Of a stretch of 64,000 nucleotides of DNA, positions 56,378-64,000 are shown piece by piece. Where the stretch lies: the NCBI RefSeq assembly GCF_034344865.1, contig NZ_CP133774.1, positions 2,480,001 through 2,544,000 on the forward strand. The letters run 5' to 3'. The notes below the pieces were generated by a model. That model was not told where the DNA came from and ran no database searches. It worked only from the letters and a program-made list of their open reading frames with translations. Numbering within the stretch: position 1 is the stretch's first letter; each line of letters starts with the position of its first letter. Source of the DNA: Pseudomonas sp. 10S4 (GTDB lineage: Bacteria; Pseudomonadota; Gammaproteobacteria; Pseudomonadales; Pseudomonadaceae). A program made the translations under genes and the position numbers.

Positions 56378-57759
56378 TCATGATGAAGATGAAGCAGATT
56401 CAGTTTGTCGATTGAAGCGCGACAGCAGCAGCCGATCCAGCACCCACACGACAATCAACGAGGCGCCCACCAGCGGAAAAATCACCGCCAGCACCAGCAT
56501 GATAGCTACGCCGGTTTTCCATTTCGGCAGGTCGTGGCGCAGCGGCGGAACACCGAACTGGCCGTCCGGCCGACGCTTCCACCAGATCACCACGCCACTG
56601 ACCGCGCTGAGCAGAATCATCAGGCAAATCAGCAGCACGATGATCTGATTGAACGCACCAAACATCTTGCCTTCATGCAGCATCACGCCGATTTCCGTGG
56701 CTCGGGCGACGGCGCCGTATTGCTCGTAGCGCACGTCATGGCGAGAACCTTGCCGGTGTACTGATCGACGTGCAGGGTGGCGTCGTTGCGCGGGTCGTCG
56801 GCGAACACCGCGATGGTGAACACGCCGGTGGCGGTGGTCGGCAAGGTGATGCTGTAACCCGGTTCGACCTTGCGTTGCACGGCTAGGTTTTGTACGTCTT
56901 GCAGGTTGATGGTCGGCGCCGCAGGACCGGCCGGCGCGGCACCGTGAGCCATGTGCTCGGCGTGGTCGCCGGACATTGGCATCGGCGTGTTTTCCATGGC
57001 CCAGGGCACGGTCTGGCGGGTGGCGCTGTTGAGGCTGCGGGCCTCGACGTCGGACTTCGGCATGTCGTTCCACATTGCCGCCGGGAAGCGGTTCCAGACT
57101 TCGGCGTATTGCTTGCCCCAGAAACCGGTCCAGGTCATGCCGCTGAGCAGCATCACCAGCAAGAATGCCGCGCCCCAGAACCCGGTTACGGCGTGCAGGT
57201 CGCGCCACAGCGCACGACCGCGACGGCTGAAACGTGGCCACAACACGCCAGCATACTGACCGCGCGGCCACCACAGAAATACCCCGGACACCACCAGCAC
57301 TACGCCCCAGCCAGCGGCGAGTTCGACCAGTCGATCACCGACGGTGCCGATCAGCAACTCGCCGTGAATTGCCCGGGCGAGGGCTTGCAGGTTTTTCTTG
57401 GCGTCTTGCTCACCGAGGATGTCGCCGTGGTACGGGTCGATGAAGACGTTGAGCTCGTGACCGGCATTGATCACGACAAACTGTGCGCTGCGTTCGGCGT
57501 TGACCGGCGGCAGGTATTGTTTGATCTGGCCTTGTGGATAGGCCTCTTTCACCCGCTTGGCCAGGTCATCGGCGGACACCGTGTGATGCCCGGCCGGGAC
57601 GTTCATCAGGCTGGCGTACATCAGCGGGTCGAGTTGCGGTTTGAACAGGTAAAGGGTGCCGGTCAGGGCCAGCATCACCATGAATGGCGCGACGAATAGC
57701 CCGGCATAGAAATGCCAACGCCAGGCCAGGTTGTAGAAATTCGGTTTGGGTTGTTTCAT
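56378..57759 (-). pseudogene. PepSY-associated membrane protein, one frameshift
   Basis: From the ATG at 57757-57759 the frame reads MKQPKPNFYNLAWRWHFYAG, a PepSY_TM start with helices at GLFVAPFMVMLALTGTLYLF, LAAGWGVVLVVSGVFLWWPR and FLLVMLLSGMTWTGFWGKQY, to VDQYTGKVLA. Near 56736-56741 the frame shifts; the continuation (VRYEQYGAVARATEIGVMLH, then IIVLLICLMILLSAVSGVVI and a last helix) is in the next frame. The restored protein is about 460 residues. A methionine/histidine-rich loop (MPMSGDHAEHMAHG) suits a copper locus. Likely reductase or assembly factor for metal uptake, downstream of oprC. Confidence 0.83.
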
Positions 57760-57816
57760 CAGGTGCTCCGCTTGGCTTGAGTCTTTTGTTGTTGTCCGGT
57801 GACTGCTGCGCAGTCA

Positions 57817-57881
57817 ATCGCGAGCAGGCTCGCTCCCACATGGCCGGTGTTGGACCTGTAGGAGCGAGGCTTGCCCGCGAA
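57817..57881. repeat. REPIN, degenerate family A
   Basis: ATCGCGAGCAGGCTCGCTCC with a diverged inverse copy TGTAGGAGCGAGGCTTGCCC between the PepSY gene and oprC. Confidence 0.7.
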
Positions 57882-57885
57882 GCTT

Positions 57886-60003
57886 TTAGAAGCTCATATC
57901 GACCTTGGTCCAGAGCGTGCGCCCCGGTTCGTTGATGGCTTGCGGGTCATTGGCCGGATAGCCGAAACCGGCGTTACCGGCCAGGTTCAAATGCTCGGCG
58001 TACGCCTTGCCGAACAGGTTGTCGACGCCGCTGCTGACCTTCCAGTTCTTGTTGATGCGGTACGCGCCGTTAAGCGAGAACACGCCGAACCCTGCGCTCT
58101 TGTCGAAGTCCTTGCCGACCACGTTGCCCTTGTTCTGGTCGATGCGGTTTTGCGCCGCAACCACACGCCACAAGGCTCCAGCACTCCAGTTGTCTTCGCT
58201 GTAGGTCAGGCCGAAGCGCGCATCCAGCGGCGGCATTTGCGGTAGCGCTTTACCGTCGCTGCTGTTCTTGCCCCAGGCATAGGCCAGGGTCGCGTCGGCC
58301 TTCCAGTTGGAGGTCAACTTGTAAGCCGCACCGAGTTCGCCGCCCATGATTCGCGCGTCGATGTTCTGCGCTTGCGAGGTCGTGCCCATCATCCCCGGTG
58401 TGTAGTTGAACAGGATGTAGTCGCGCACTTGGCCGACATAACCCGATGCCCAGGCTTCGAGGTCTTCGGTCTTGTATTGCAGGCCGAAGTCGAGCTGGGT
58501 GGTTTTTTCCGGTTTGATCGAATCAAAGGCATTCACTGAACCGGCCGGGCCGGACTTGGGCGAAAACAGCTCCCAGTAATCCGGGTAGCGCTCGCTGTGG
58601 CCGAGGCCGGCGTAGAGCGTGGTCGGGCTGTTGGCCAAGTCATGCTCATAACGGACGAAGCCGCTCGGCAGGGTGTCGGCGCGGGTCTTGTCGGCGGTCG
58701 GGTTCGGCATGCTCATCATCCCGGAGCCGATGGTCTGCCGATAATCCTTGGCCGAAGCACGGTCCACCCGCGCGCCGGTAATCAGCCGATCACGGTCGGC
58801 GGCGTACCAGGTCAGTTCGCTGAACACCCCATAGTTATGGAAGTCGGCGTCCTTGGTGTATGGCTGTTCCTTGTAGGCGTCGACGCCCATGGCGCTGCGT
58901 TGACGGTGTTCGTTGGTCTGCGCGTCGAGGCCGCTGATCAGTTGCAGATCGGCCCAGTGCCAAGTGGCTTTGATCCGTGCGCCGAGAGTGCGCCGGTCGA
59001 CGTTGGAGGCCATCGGCCCGGACATCATCCCGGTGCCGGACGGTGTGCGCAGGGTGTAGTTGTCCATCACGTGGTCGGCGTAGTTGTAGTAGACCTGCGC
59101 CTCGACCTTATCCAGCACGTCGCCGATGTTGGATTTCTCGAACCGCAACCCGAGGCTTTCGCGCTTGAATTGCGTACCGTCCATGCCCCGCCCGGCGTAA
59201 CGCGCTTCGCCATCGCCCTTGCCGGCGGTCAGCTCCAGCAAGGTGTCGGCGTCCGGGGTCCAGCCCACCGCCACGTCGCCGTTCCACTTGTCGTAACGCG
59301 ACGCTACGGTGTCGTTGTTGCCGTCCTTGTAGTCGTCCGAATGCGCGGTGTTGCCGATCACCCGCACGTAGCCCAACGACCCGCCGGCAGCGGCGTCCAC
59401 CACTTTGTCGAAACGGCCGTTGGAGCCGGCCAGCACGCTGGCGTTCACGCGGGTGCCGAGTTCACCGAAGTGTTCCGGTTCGCGGTCGAAGAGGACTGTG
59501 CCGGCTGATGCTCCCGGTCCCCAAAGCACGGTTTGGGGGCCTTTGATGACGGTGAGTTTGTCGTAGGTTTCCGGCGAGATGTACGAGGTCGGCGCGTCCA
59601 TCCGGCCGGGACAGGCGCCGAGCATCATGCTGCCGTTGGTAAGGATGTTCAGCCGCGAGCCGAACATGCCGCGCAGCACCGGATCGCCGTTGGTGCCGCC
59701 ATTTCGGACTAAAGCGAAGCCGGGAATGGTCTTCAGGTAATCGCCACCGTCACTGGCCGGCACCGGTTGGCGCGGGTCCTTGGGGTTGGTGACGATGGTC
59801 AGCGGCGAGCTCGGCGCGATGGCGGTGATCACGGTTGGGCTCAGTTCTTCGGTGTGCTCGGCATGTTCATCAGCCAGCACTATCGGGGTCAGCAAAACGC
59901 CGCAAAGGACGGCAATAGCGTGCCTGAAACGCAGTCGGGATTCGTTCAGGGCAAAGGAGGTCGGGGTGCAGCTCAAGCGTGTGTCAGCAGAAAAGCGGGA
60001 CAT
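57886..60003 (-). CDS. oprC: TonB-dependent copper receptor (OprC/NosA-like)
   Basis: A 705-residue outer-membrane receptor from the ATG at 60001-60003 (behind GGAAA). A long leader ends near LTPIVLADEHAEHTEE; the plug has GDYLKTIPGFALVRNGGTNG and the motif GACPGRMD, i.e. the CxxxM copper ligand pair reported for OprC; the barrel runs to a terminal phenylalanine (LWTKVDMSF). Copper uptake across the outer membrane is the likely function. It lies between DUF2946 and PepSY genes in a copper cluster. Confidence 0.92.
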   Translation of the reverse strand: MSRFSADTRLSCTPTSFALNESRLRFRHAIAVLCGVLLTPIVLADEHAEHTEELSPTVITAIAPSSPLTIVTNPKDPRQPVPASDGGDYLKTIPGFALVRNGGTNGDPVLRGMFGSRLNILTNGSMMLGACPGRMDAPTSYISPETYDKLTVIKGPQTVLWGPGASAGTVLFDREPEHFGELGTRVNASVLAGSNGRFDKVVDAAAGGSLGYVRVIGNTAHSDDYKDGNNDTVASRYDKWNGDVAVGWTPDADTLLELTAGKGDGEARYAGRGMDGTQFKRESLGLRFEKSNIGDVLDKVEAQVYYNYADHVMDNYTLRTPSGTGMMSGPMASNVDRRTLGARIKATWHWADLQLISGLDAQTNEHRQRSAMGVDAYKEQPYTKDADFHNYGVFSELTWYAADRDRLITGARVDRASAKDYRQTIGSGMMSMPNPTADKTRADTLPSGFVRYEHDLANSPTTLYAGLGHSERYPDYWELFSPKSGPAGSVNAFDSIKPEKTTQLDFGLQYKTEDLEAWASGYVGQVRDYILFNYTPGMMGTTSQAQNIDARIMGGELGAAYKLTSNWKADATLAYAWGKNSSDGKALPQMPPLDARFGLTYSEDNWSAGALWRVVAAQNRIDQNKGNVVGKDFDKSAGFGVFSLNGAYRINKNWKVSSGVDNLFGKAYAEHLNLAGNAGFGYPANDPQAINEPGRTLWTKVDMSF

Positions 60004-60055
60004 GACAATTTCCATCGAACAGTCGTAAACGACACGGCCGGCAGCGTGCGCAATC

Positions 60056-60222
60056 CTTGTGGGAGCGGGCTTTTGTGGCGAGGGGCTTTCCCCGTTCGGC
60101 TGCGAAGCAGTCGTAAACCAATGCACGCGGTGTACCTGGTACACCGCGATTGCAGGTTTTTGGACCGCTTCGCGACCCAACGGGGGCAAGCCCCCTCACC
60201 ACAAAAACTCATTCCCACAGGT
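60056..60222. repeat. nested repeat: family B REPIN inside a split family A REPIN
   Basis: Outer arms TGTGGGAGCGGGCTT (from 60058) and TCATTCCCACA (to 60221) enclose a complete family B pair (about 60073-60205: TGTGGCGAGGGGCTTTCCCC ... GGGGCAAGCCCCCTCACCAC). Fills the gap upstream of oprC. Confidence 0.78.
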
Positions 60223-60265
60223 TGCTTTGGCTGTCTTCTAAACCGTGTGAGATCAAGGTGCGTGT

Positions 60266-60700
60266 TTACGAAACGACAGGCGGGGCGCGGGTTCGAGCGC
60301 CGGGGAAGAAGGTTTGCCGGGCGTGGCCCAGGCGAGTGGCGGGTGCGGTGAAGGTGGTGGCGTGCGGTGTATCGAATGCGGCGAAAGACTGCCCACCCGT
60401 AAGCGCCGGGCAGTTGAACAGCAGGCTGCAATAGCCGCATTTTTCCCAGAGCGCGTGGTGCTCTGCGGCGGGTGGGCAATGTTCGGCGGCTTGTTCTTCA
60501 GCGTGTTCGCCGTGGCCGTCCATGCTCATGTCCATCGACATGCTCATAGACATTGAGGCGCGTTGATCCATCGGCATCGACTGAGAAATCAGCGGACCGA
60601 TAAAGATCATCAGCATGGCGAACAGGCTGATCCAGCTGCCACGGGTCAGGCTCAAGGGCTGACGGCGGCGCACGGATAACCTGGCGCTAGGGGCGCGCAC
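60266..60700 (-). CDS. DUF2946 family membrane-anchored protein
   Basis: A 144-residue protein, GTG start at 60698-60700 (a later GTG about 11 codons in is possible). One hydrophobic segment (WISLFAMLMIFIGPLISQSM) is followed by a Met/His-rich stretch (MSMSMSMDMSMDGHGEHAEE) and a C-x-x-C pair in KCGYCSLLFNCPAL, the hallmark of DUF2946. The Met/His-rich segment suggests copper binding. Located between pcuC and oprC. Confidence 0.8.
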   Translation of the reverse strand: MRAPSARLSVRRRQPLSLTRGSWISLFAMLMIFIGPLISQSMPMDQRASMSMSMSMDMSMDGHGEHAEEQAAEHCPPAAEHHALWEKCGYCSLLFNCPALTGGQSFAAFDTPHATTFTAPATRLGHARQTFFPGARTRAPPVVS

Positions 60701-60721
60701 GGGCGTTTTTTGGGTTGGCGA

Positions 60722-61201
60722 TTACTGGGCGTGCATATGCTCTTGCATGCCGTCCGGGGCCTTTTTCTGCACCGCGACTTCAACCGTCACGTCGCCGGAC
60801 TTCTCGAAATGCATGGTCAGCGGGAAGCGTTTGCCGTCGCTCAGCAGGCTACGATCTTTCAGGTTCAGCAGCATTACGTGATAGGCCATCGGCGCAAAAG
60901 TAACGTTGCCGCCGGCAGGGATTTCGACGCTTGGCACCTGCTGCATTTTCATCAAATCGTTCTGCATGATGTGCTCATGCAATTGGGCTTCGCTGGAAAT
61001 CGGCGAGTCGACGCTCAGCAAACGGTCAGCGGTTTTGCCGTTGTTGTGAATCACGAAGTAAGCCGCCACGGTCGGCGCGTTCGGTGGCAACTCTTGCGAC
61101 CACGGGTGAGCGATTTCGAGCTCGCCGGCCTTGTATTCGTGAGCATTGGCAAAACAGGCAGGCAGCAGCAATGCGGCCAGAACGATGAGTTTGTTCAACA
61201 T
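60722..61201 (-). CDS. periplasmic copper chaperone PCu(A)C
   Basis: A 159-residue protein with signal peptide (LIVLAALLLPACFANA). The PCu(A)C Cu(I) site is visible: EAQLHEHIMQNDLMKMQQV (His and Met) followed by MAYHVMLLNLK (His-x-Met), i.e. the H(M)x10Mx21HxM pattern. A C-terminal HMHAQ adds a further His/Met. Delivers copper to cytochrome oxidase or stores it. Start behind GGAGA. Confidence 0.9.
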   Translation of the reverse strand: MLNKLIVLAALLLPACFANAHEYKAGELEIAHPWSQELPPNAPTVAAYFVIHNNGKTADRLLSVDSPISSEAQLHEHIMQNDLMKMQQVPSVEIPAGGNVTFAPMAYHVMLLNLKDRSLLSDGKRFPLTMHFEKSGDVTVEVAVQKKAPDGMQEHMHAQ

Positions 61202-61249
61202 GGCAGTTCTCCAGAACGATTCAATACGCAGGTCAATTGCGAGAAGGAA

Positions 61250-61648
61250 TCACACCAGAGGGGACGCGCGGGGGTTGAGACTCGGCCATTGCTGGCGCGG
61301 TGTCGGCGTATCGAGAGAGGCGGCAGGCAGGCTTCGATTGGCCTCGTACCGCGCGAAATACAGCTGCGGCACATGCCCCGGCAGCGCCACCAACGGCGCA
61401 GAGCCCGAGCAGCACCAGCAATGTTGCATGTTGGAGTGATCGTCGTTTTGCGGGGCTTTCTGCTCAAAAGTGCCCAGGGAAATCGCCACCATCTTGGTGC
61501 CGCTGGACGTGCAGAAACTGCCCCACAGCAATTGCTCGGCGGGTGATTTCGCCGACTGCGCCATCGCTCCGGTCAACGGCATGGCGAGCATGTTGAACAG
61601 CACTGCGAAGCAGGCGATCCAGGTAAATGCGAGCCGTTGTCGGGACAT
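61250..61648 (-). CDS. DUF2946 family protein (second copy)
   Basis: A 132-residue protein starting MSRQRLAFTWIACFAVLFNM with one membrane segment or signal anchor; C-terminal part contains QHCWCCSGSAPLVALPGHV, with the C-x-C-C cysteines typical of this family. First gene of the copper cluster, ahead of the PCu(A)C gene. Function unknown; co-occurrence with OprC and PCu(A)C suggests copper handling. Confidence 0.82.
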   Translation of the reverse strand: MSRQRLAFTWIACFAVLFNMLAMPLTGAMAQSAKSPAEQLLWGSFCTSSGTKMVAISLGTFEQKAPQNDDHSNMQHCWCCSGSAPLVALPGHVPQLYFARYEANRSLPAASLDTPTPRQQWPSLNPRASPLV

Positions 61649-61809
61649 GGGACAAATCCGGTTGGGTGGGCGATCAGGCGCGGCTATTTAGCCTGATCAG
61701 GGCCGATAAGTAAAAAAGCGGCGTGCGGTGTGGTGTCGCAGCGAACTTTCAAAAGAGTGTAGCGGCTTCGATTCGGAGTGCCGGAAGAGTTGAGGCGAGC
61801 CCACAATCC

Positions 61810-61920
61810 TGTGGCGAGGGGGCTTGCTGTGGCGAGGGAGCTTGCTCCCGTTGGACTGCGTAGCAGTCCCATCTTTTGTGAGCGCCACGCACTCAAGCGG
61901 GGGCAAGCCCCCTCGCCACG
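61810..61920. repeat. compound family B repeat with a doubled left arm
   Basis: TGTGGCGAGGGGGCTTGC is followed at once by a second left arm TGTGGCGAGGGAGCTTGCTC; only one right arm (GGGGCAAGCCCCCTCGCCAC) is present, matching the outer copy. The rest of the 61649-61937 gap shows no gene. Confidence 0.78.
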
Positions 61921-61937
61921 AATTATTCATTCGTCAG

Positions 61938-62660
61938 TCAGATGGCATTTGCCAGTGCTGCCAAGACATCGGCCACCGCCCCAAACTCCCGCTCAACCCC
62001 CGCCAACACCGGCCGCTTCAACACCAACACTGGCACCCCACGTTCCCGCGCCACTTCCAGTTTCGGTTCGGTAGCGGTGCTGCCGCTGTTTTTGCTGATT
62101 AGCACATCGATCTGTCGCCGTTCGAACAGTTCGCGTTCATCTTCGATCACGAACGGCCCACGGGCGCCGATGACTTCGCAGCGTTCGTTGCCGGGGTAAA
62201 CGTCGAGTGCGCGCAAGGTCCAGAATTGCTCCTGCGGGATTTCGTGCAGGTGCTGCAAGGGCTCGCGACCGAGGGTGAACAGCGGTCGTCGGAATGGTTT
62301 TAGCGCTTCGATCAATTCTGCCCAGTCGCTGACTTCCCGCCAGTTGTCCCCAACCTGTGGTTGCCATGCCGGGCGCCGCAGCGCCCAGCATGGGACGCCG
62401 CTCAACTGCGTTGCGGTCGCAGCGTTTTGGCTGATTTGTGCGGCGTAGGGGTGAGTAGCGTCCAGCAGCAGTTCAATGCCTTGATCGCGAATGAATTGAG
62501 CCAGGCCTTCAGCGCCACCGTAACCGCCGACGCGAACCTGACAGGTCAGATCCGTCGGCACTCGACCGACACCGGCCAGGCTGTAAATGTGTTCCGGGCC
62601 AAGCGTCCGGGCAATGGCCAAAGCTTCCGTCACGCCACCCAGCAACAACACGCGCTTCAT
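61938..62660 (-). CDS. cobK: precorrin-6A reductase
   Basis: A 240-residue CobK/CbiJ protein: MKRVLLLGGVTEALAIARTL (dinucleotide-binding start), ELLLDATHPYAAQISQNAA, HEIPQEQFWTLRALDVYPGN, and DVLISKNSGSTATEPKLEVA, all conserved. It reduces precorrin-6A to dihydro-precorrin-6 with NADPH in the aerobic cobalamin pathway. Downstream of cbiD and cobL on the minus strand, separated by a repeat. Confidence 0.92.
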   Translation of the reverse strand: MKRVLLLGGVTEALAIARTLGPEHIYSLAGVGRVPTDLTCQVRVGGYGGAEGLAQFIRDQGIELLLDATHPYAAQISQNAATATQLSGVPCWALRRPAWQPQVGDNWREVSDWAELIEALKPFRRPLFTLGREPLQHLHEIPQEQFWTLRALDVYPGNERCEVIGARGPFVIEDERELFERRQIDVLISKNSGSTATEPKLEVARERGVPVLVLKRPVLAGVEREFGAVADVLAALANAI

Positions 62661-62707
62661 TGAAAGTCTCCCGGTCAGTTAAAAAAGCTAAGGCCAACCA
62701 CATCACC

Positions 62708-62819
62708 TGTGGCGAGCGAGCTTGCTCGCGTCGGGCTGCGCAGCGGCCCCAAAATTCACGCAATGCCACCCATTTTGTGAGTGCTGCGCACTCAAGCGGG
62801 AGCAAGCTCCCTCGCCACA
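62708..62819. repeat. REPIN, family B, between cbiD and cobK
   Basis: TGTGGCGAGCGAGCTTGCTC (left) and GGGAGCAAGCTCCCTCGCCA (right); the arms are of slightly different subtypes. The last codons of cbiD lie inside it. Confidence 0.82.
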
Positions 62820-63912
62820 GGGGGTTCGGCATGGCCAACAATCCCACCCTGGCGATCAATCGCAAACACCTCAACCTGAACCTGCGCCGGCACCACGCTG
62901 CGAGCAAACTCCAGGGCATGCCGACATACTTCATCCCCGAGCGCGATCCCGACAGCGCTGGCCATCGCCAACGCCTGCTGACTGGTATTCGCCTCACGGA
63001 TCGATTGCTGCAAAGAGGCATCAGCCCCAATCGCCGCCGCCCACTCAGCCAGTTGCGGCAAGTCGATGCTCGAATGCCGACTGTGCAAATCCATATGCCC
63101 CGCCGCCAGTCTTGCTAGATCTTGCCGAAGCCGCCGCAAATGCTGAGTTTATCCACAGGTACTTTGCGCAGGTGCTTGAGCACGGCGCCAACGAAGTCGC
63201 CCATTTCGATCAAGGCGATTTCCGGCAAGTTGTAGACCCGGCGCATGGTGTCTTCGCTGGCGTTGCCGGTGCAGGCGGCGATGTGCAGGTAACCGTTGGT
63301 TTTGGCGACGTCGATGCCTTGGTGGATCGAGGCGATGTAGGCCGCGCAGGAAAACGGCCGGACGATGCCGCTGGTGCCCAGGATCGACAGTCCGCCGAGA
63401 ATCCCGAGGCGCGGGTTCATGGTTTTCAGCGCCAGGGCTTCACCGCCCTCGACATTGACCGTGACCTCGAAACCGCCGCGGTAATCGAGTTCTTCGGCCA
63501 GCAAGGTCAGGTGATCGGTGATCATTTTGCGCGGCACCGGGTTAATCGCGGGTTCGCCGACGCCCAACACCAAACCCGGCCGGGTGACAGTGCCGACGCC
63601 ACGACCGGCGATAAAACGAATGCCCGGCTCGGTACCCAGCCGTACGTAGGAATAGAGCAGCGCACCGTGAGTTACGTCCGGGTCATCACCGGCGTCCTTG
63701 ATCGTTCCAGCCTCGGCACCGTCATCGATCAATCGGCAGAATTCCAGGCGCATCTGCACCTGCTTGCCTTTGGGCAGGATGATCTCGACTGCGTCCGCAT
63801 AAGAGCCGCTCAGCAACAAACGTGCAGCGGCGAGGCTGGTGGCCGTGGCGCAACTGCCGGTGGTCAGGCCGCTGCGCAAGGGCGCGGGTTGTTCGGCGGT
63901 TTCGTCACGCAT
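62792..63912 (-). pseudogene. cbiD: cobalt-precorrin-5B C1-methyltransferase CbiD, frameshifted
   Basis: The frame from 63910-63912 reads [40 protein letters not shown] ... SICGGFGKI and then hits TAG. The next frame supplies [20 protein letters not shown] to the end. Removing two single bases (T at 63110 and A at 63117) restores [18 protein letters not shown], the conserved CbiD sequence, and a ~370-residue protein. The end of the frame runs into a REPIN. It overlaps cobL by 8 bp. If the lesion is real, cobalamin ring synthesis would be blocked here. Confidence 0.87.
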
Positions 63913-64000
63913 CGAGCGGCTTCGTCACATCGAGCAAAGTGATCGGCAGCGCCTGGCGCCAGGTGTCGAACTCGCCAAGCGGTTGCGCCTGAGCGATATG
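63905..64000 (-). CDS. cobL: precorrin-6Y methyltransferase CobL, C-terminal end
   Basis: Only the last ~31 codons are in the window ([31 protein letters not shown], stop at 63905-63907). The assignment rests on the position just before cbiD and cobK, the usual cobL-cbiD-cobK order in Pseudomonas, and on the C-terminal resemblance to CobL. Confidence 0.6.
   Translation of the reverse strand, partial: HIAQAQPLGEFDTWRQALPITLLDVTKPLDA

Overview
The window reads as chromosomal DNA of a fluorescent Pseudomonas (P. fluorescens group). The evidence is family-level: an amaB/amaA lysine-catabolism pair, a BraCDEFG transporter, a urease/UrtABCDE locus with its usual Pseudomonas neighbours (DesT-type TetR regulator, methionine sulfoximine-type acetyltransferase, bacterioferritin-like protein), an OprC-type copper receptor, and about 25 REP/REPIN palindromes of the two classes typical of this group. 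No rRNA, tRNA, CRISPR, prophage or insertion sequence was seen.

Layout. 1-3.9 kb: LysR regulator divergent from amaB and amaA. 4-9.5 kb: braCDEFG behind a sigma-54 promoter. 9.5-10.3 kb: non-coding stretch rich in DnaA-box-like 9-mers. 10.3-14.8 kb: HflK-like, HflC-like, Nramp transporter and TerC-family protein, co-directional. 14.9-18 kb: short-chain dehydrogenase, CDF-type cation efflux protein, frameshifted AGE-family epimerase. 18.2-20.6 kb: ureE-ureF-ureG-hupE (minus strand). 20.9-31 kb: desT, a tandem-repeat secreted protein, AsmA, ferritin-like protein, LysR, azoreductase, SMR efflux protein, lipase, frameshifted EamA transporter, AraC regulator, PsiF, AI-2E family protein. 32-36.3 kb: YegD Hsp70-like protein divergent from cbpA-cbpM, then a sensor kinase. 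36.5-41.9 kb: a 1,773-residue LRR protein with a NEL-type E3 ubiquitin-ligase C terminus. 41.9-52.3 kb: minus-strand urea block urtABCDE-ureD-ureA-two GNATs-ureB-ureC behind a second sigma-54 promoter. 52.6-53.2 kb: small DUF6124/DUF3077-type gene with a highly structured leader. 53.4-56.2 kb: FecBCDE/BtuFCD-like ABC importer. 56.4-61.6 kb: copper cluster (DUF2946, PCu(A)C chaperone, DUF2946, OprC, PepSY). 61.9-64 kb: cobK, cbiD, cobL (cobalamin).

How the parts fit: the bra and urt-ure blocks both carry -24/-12 sequences, so amino-acid and urea scavenging are probably co-controlled by nitrogen limitation; ureEFG (20 kb away) supplies nickel insertion for UreABC, with hupE as a likely nickel permease. 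The last 12 kb concerns metals and corrinoids.

Two cautions and two highlights. Seven loci carry about ten single-base indels, mostly in short homopolymers (AGE epimerase, EamA, ureD, urtC/urtD, DUF6124, PepSY, cbiD); this pattern suggests sequence error at least as much as true gene decay, and it creates an artificial UrtC-UrtD fusion ORF. The most noteworthy items are the NEL-type effector-like protein sitting beside the urease genes and the leader RNA at about 52.98-53.17 kb, in which two hairpins with unrelated stems share the same 7-nt loop, exactly complementary to a segment between them.
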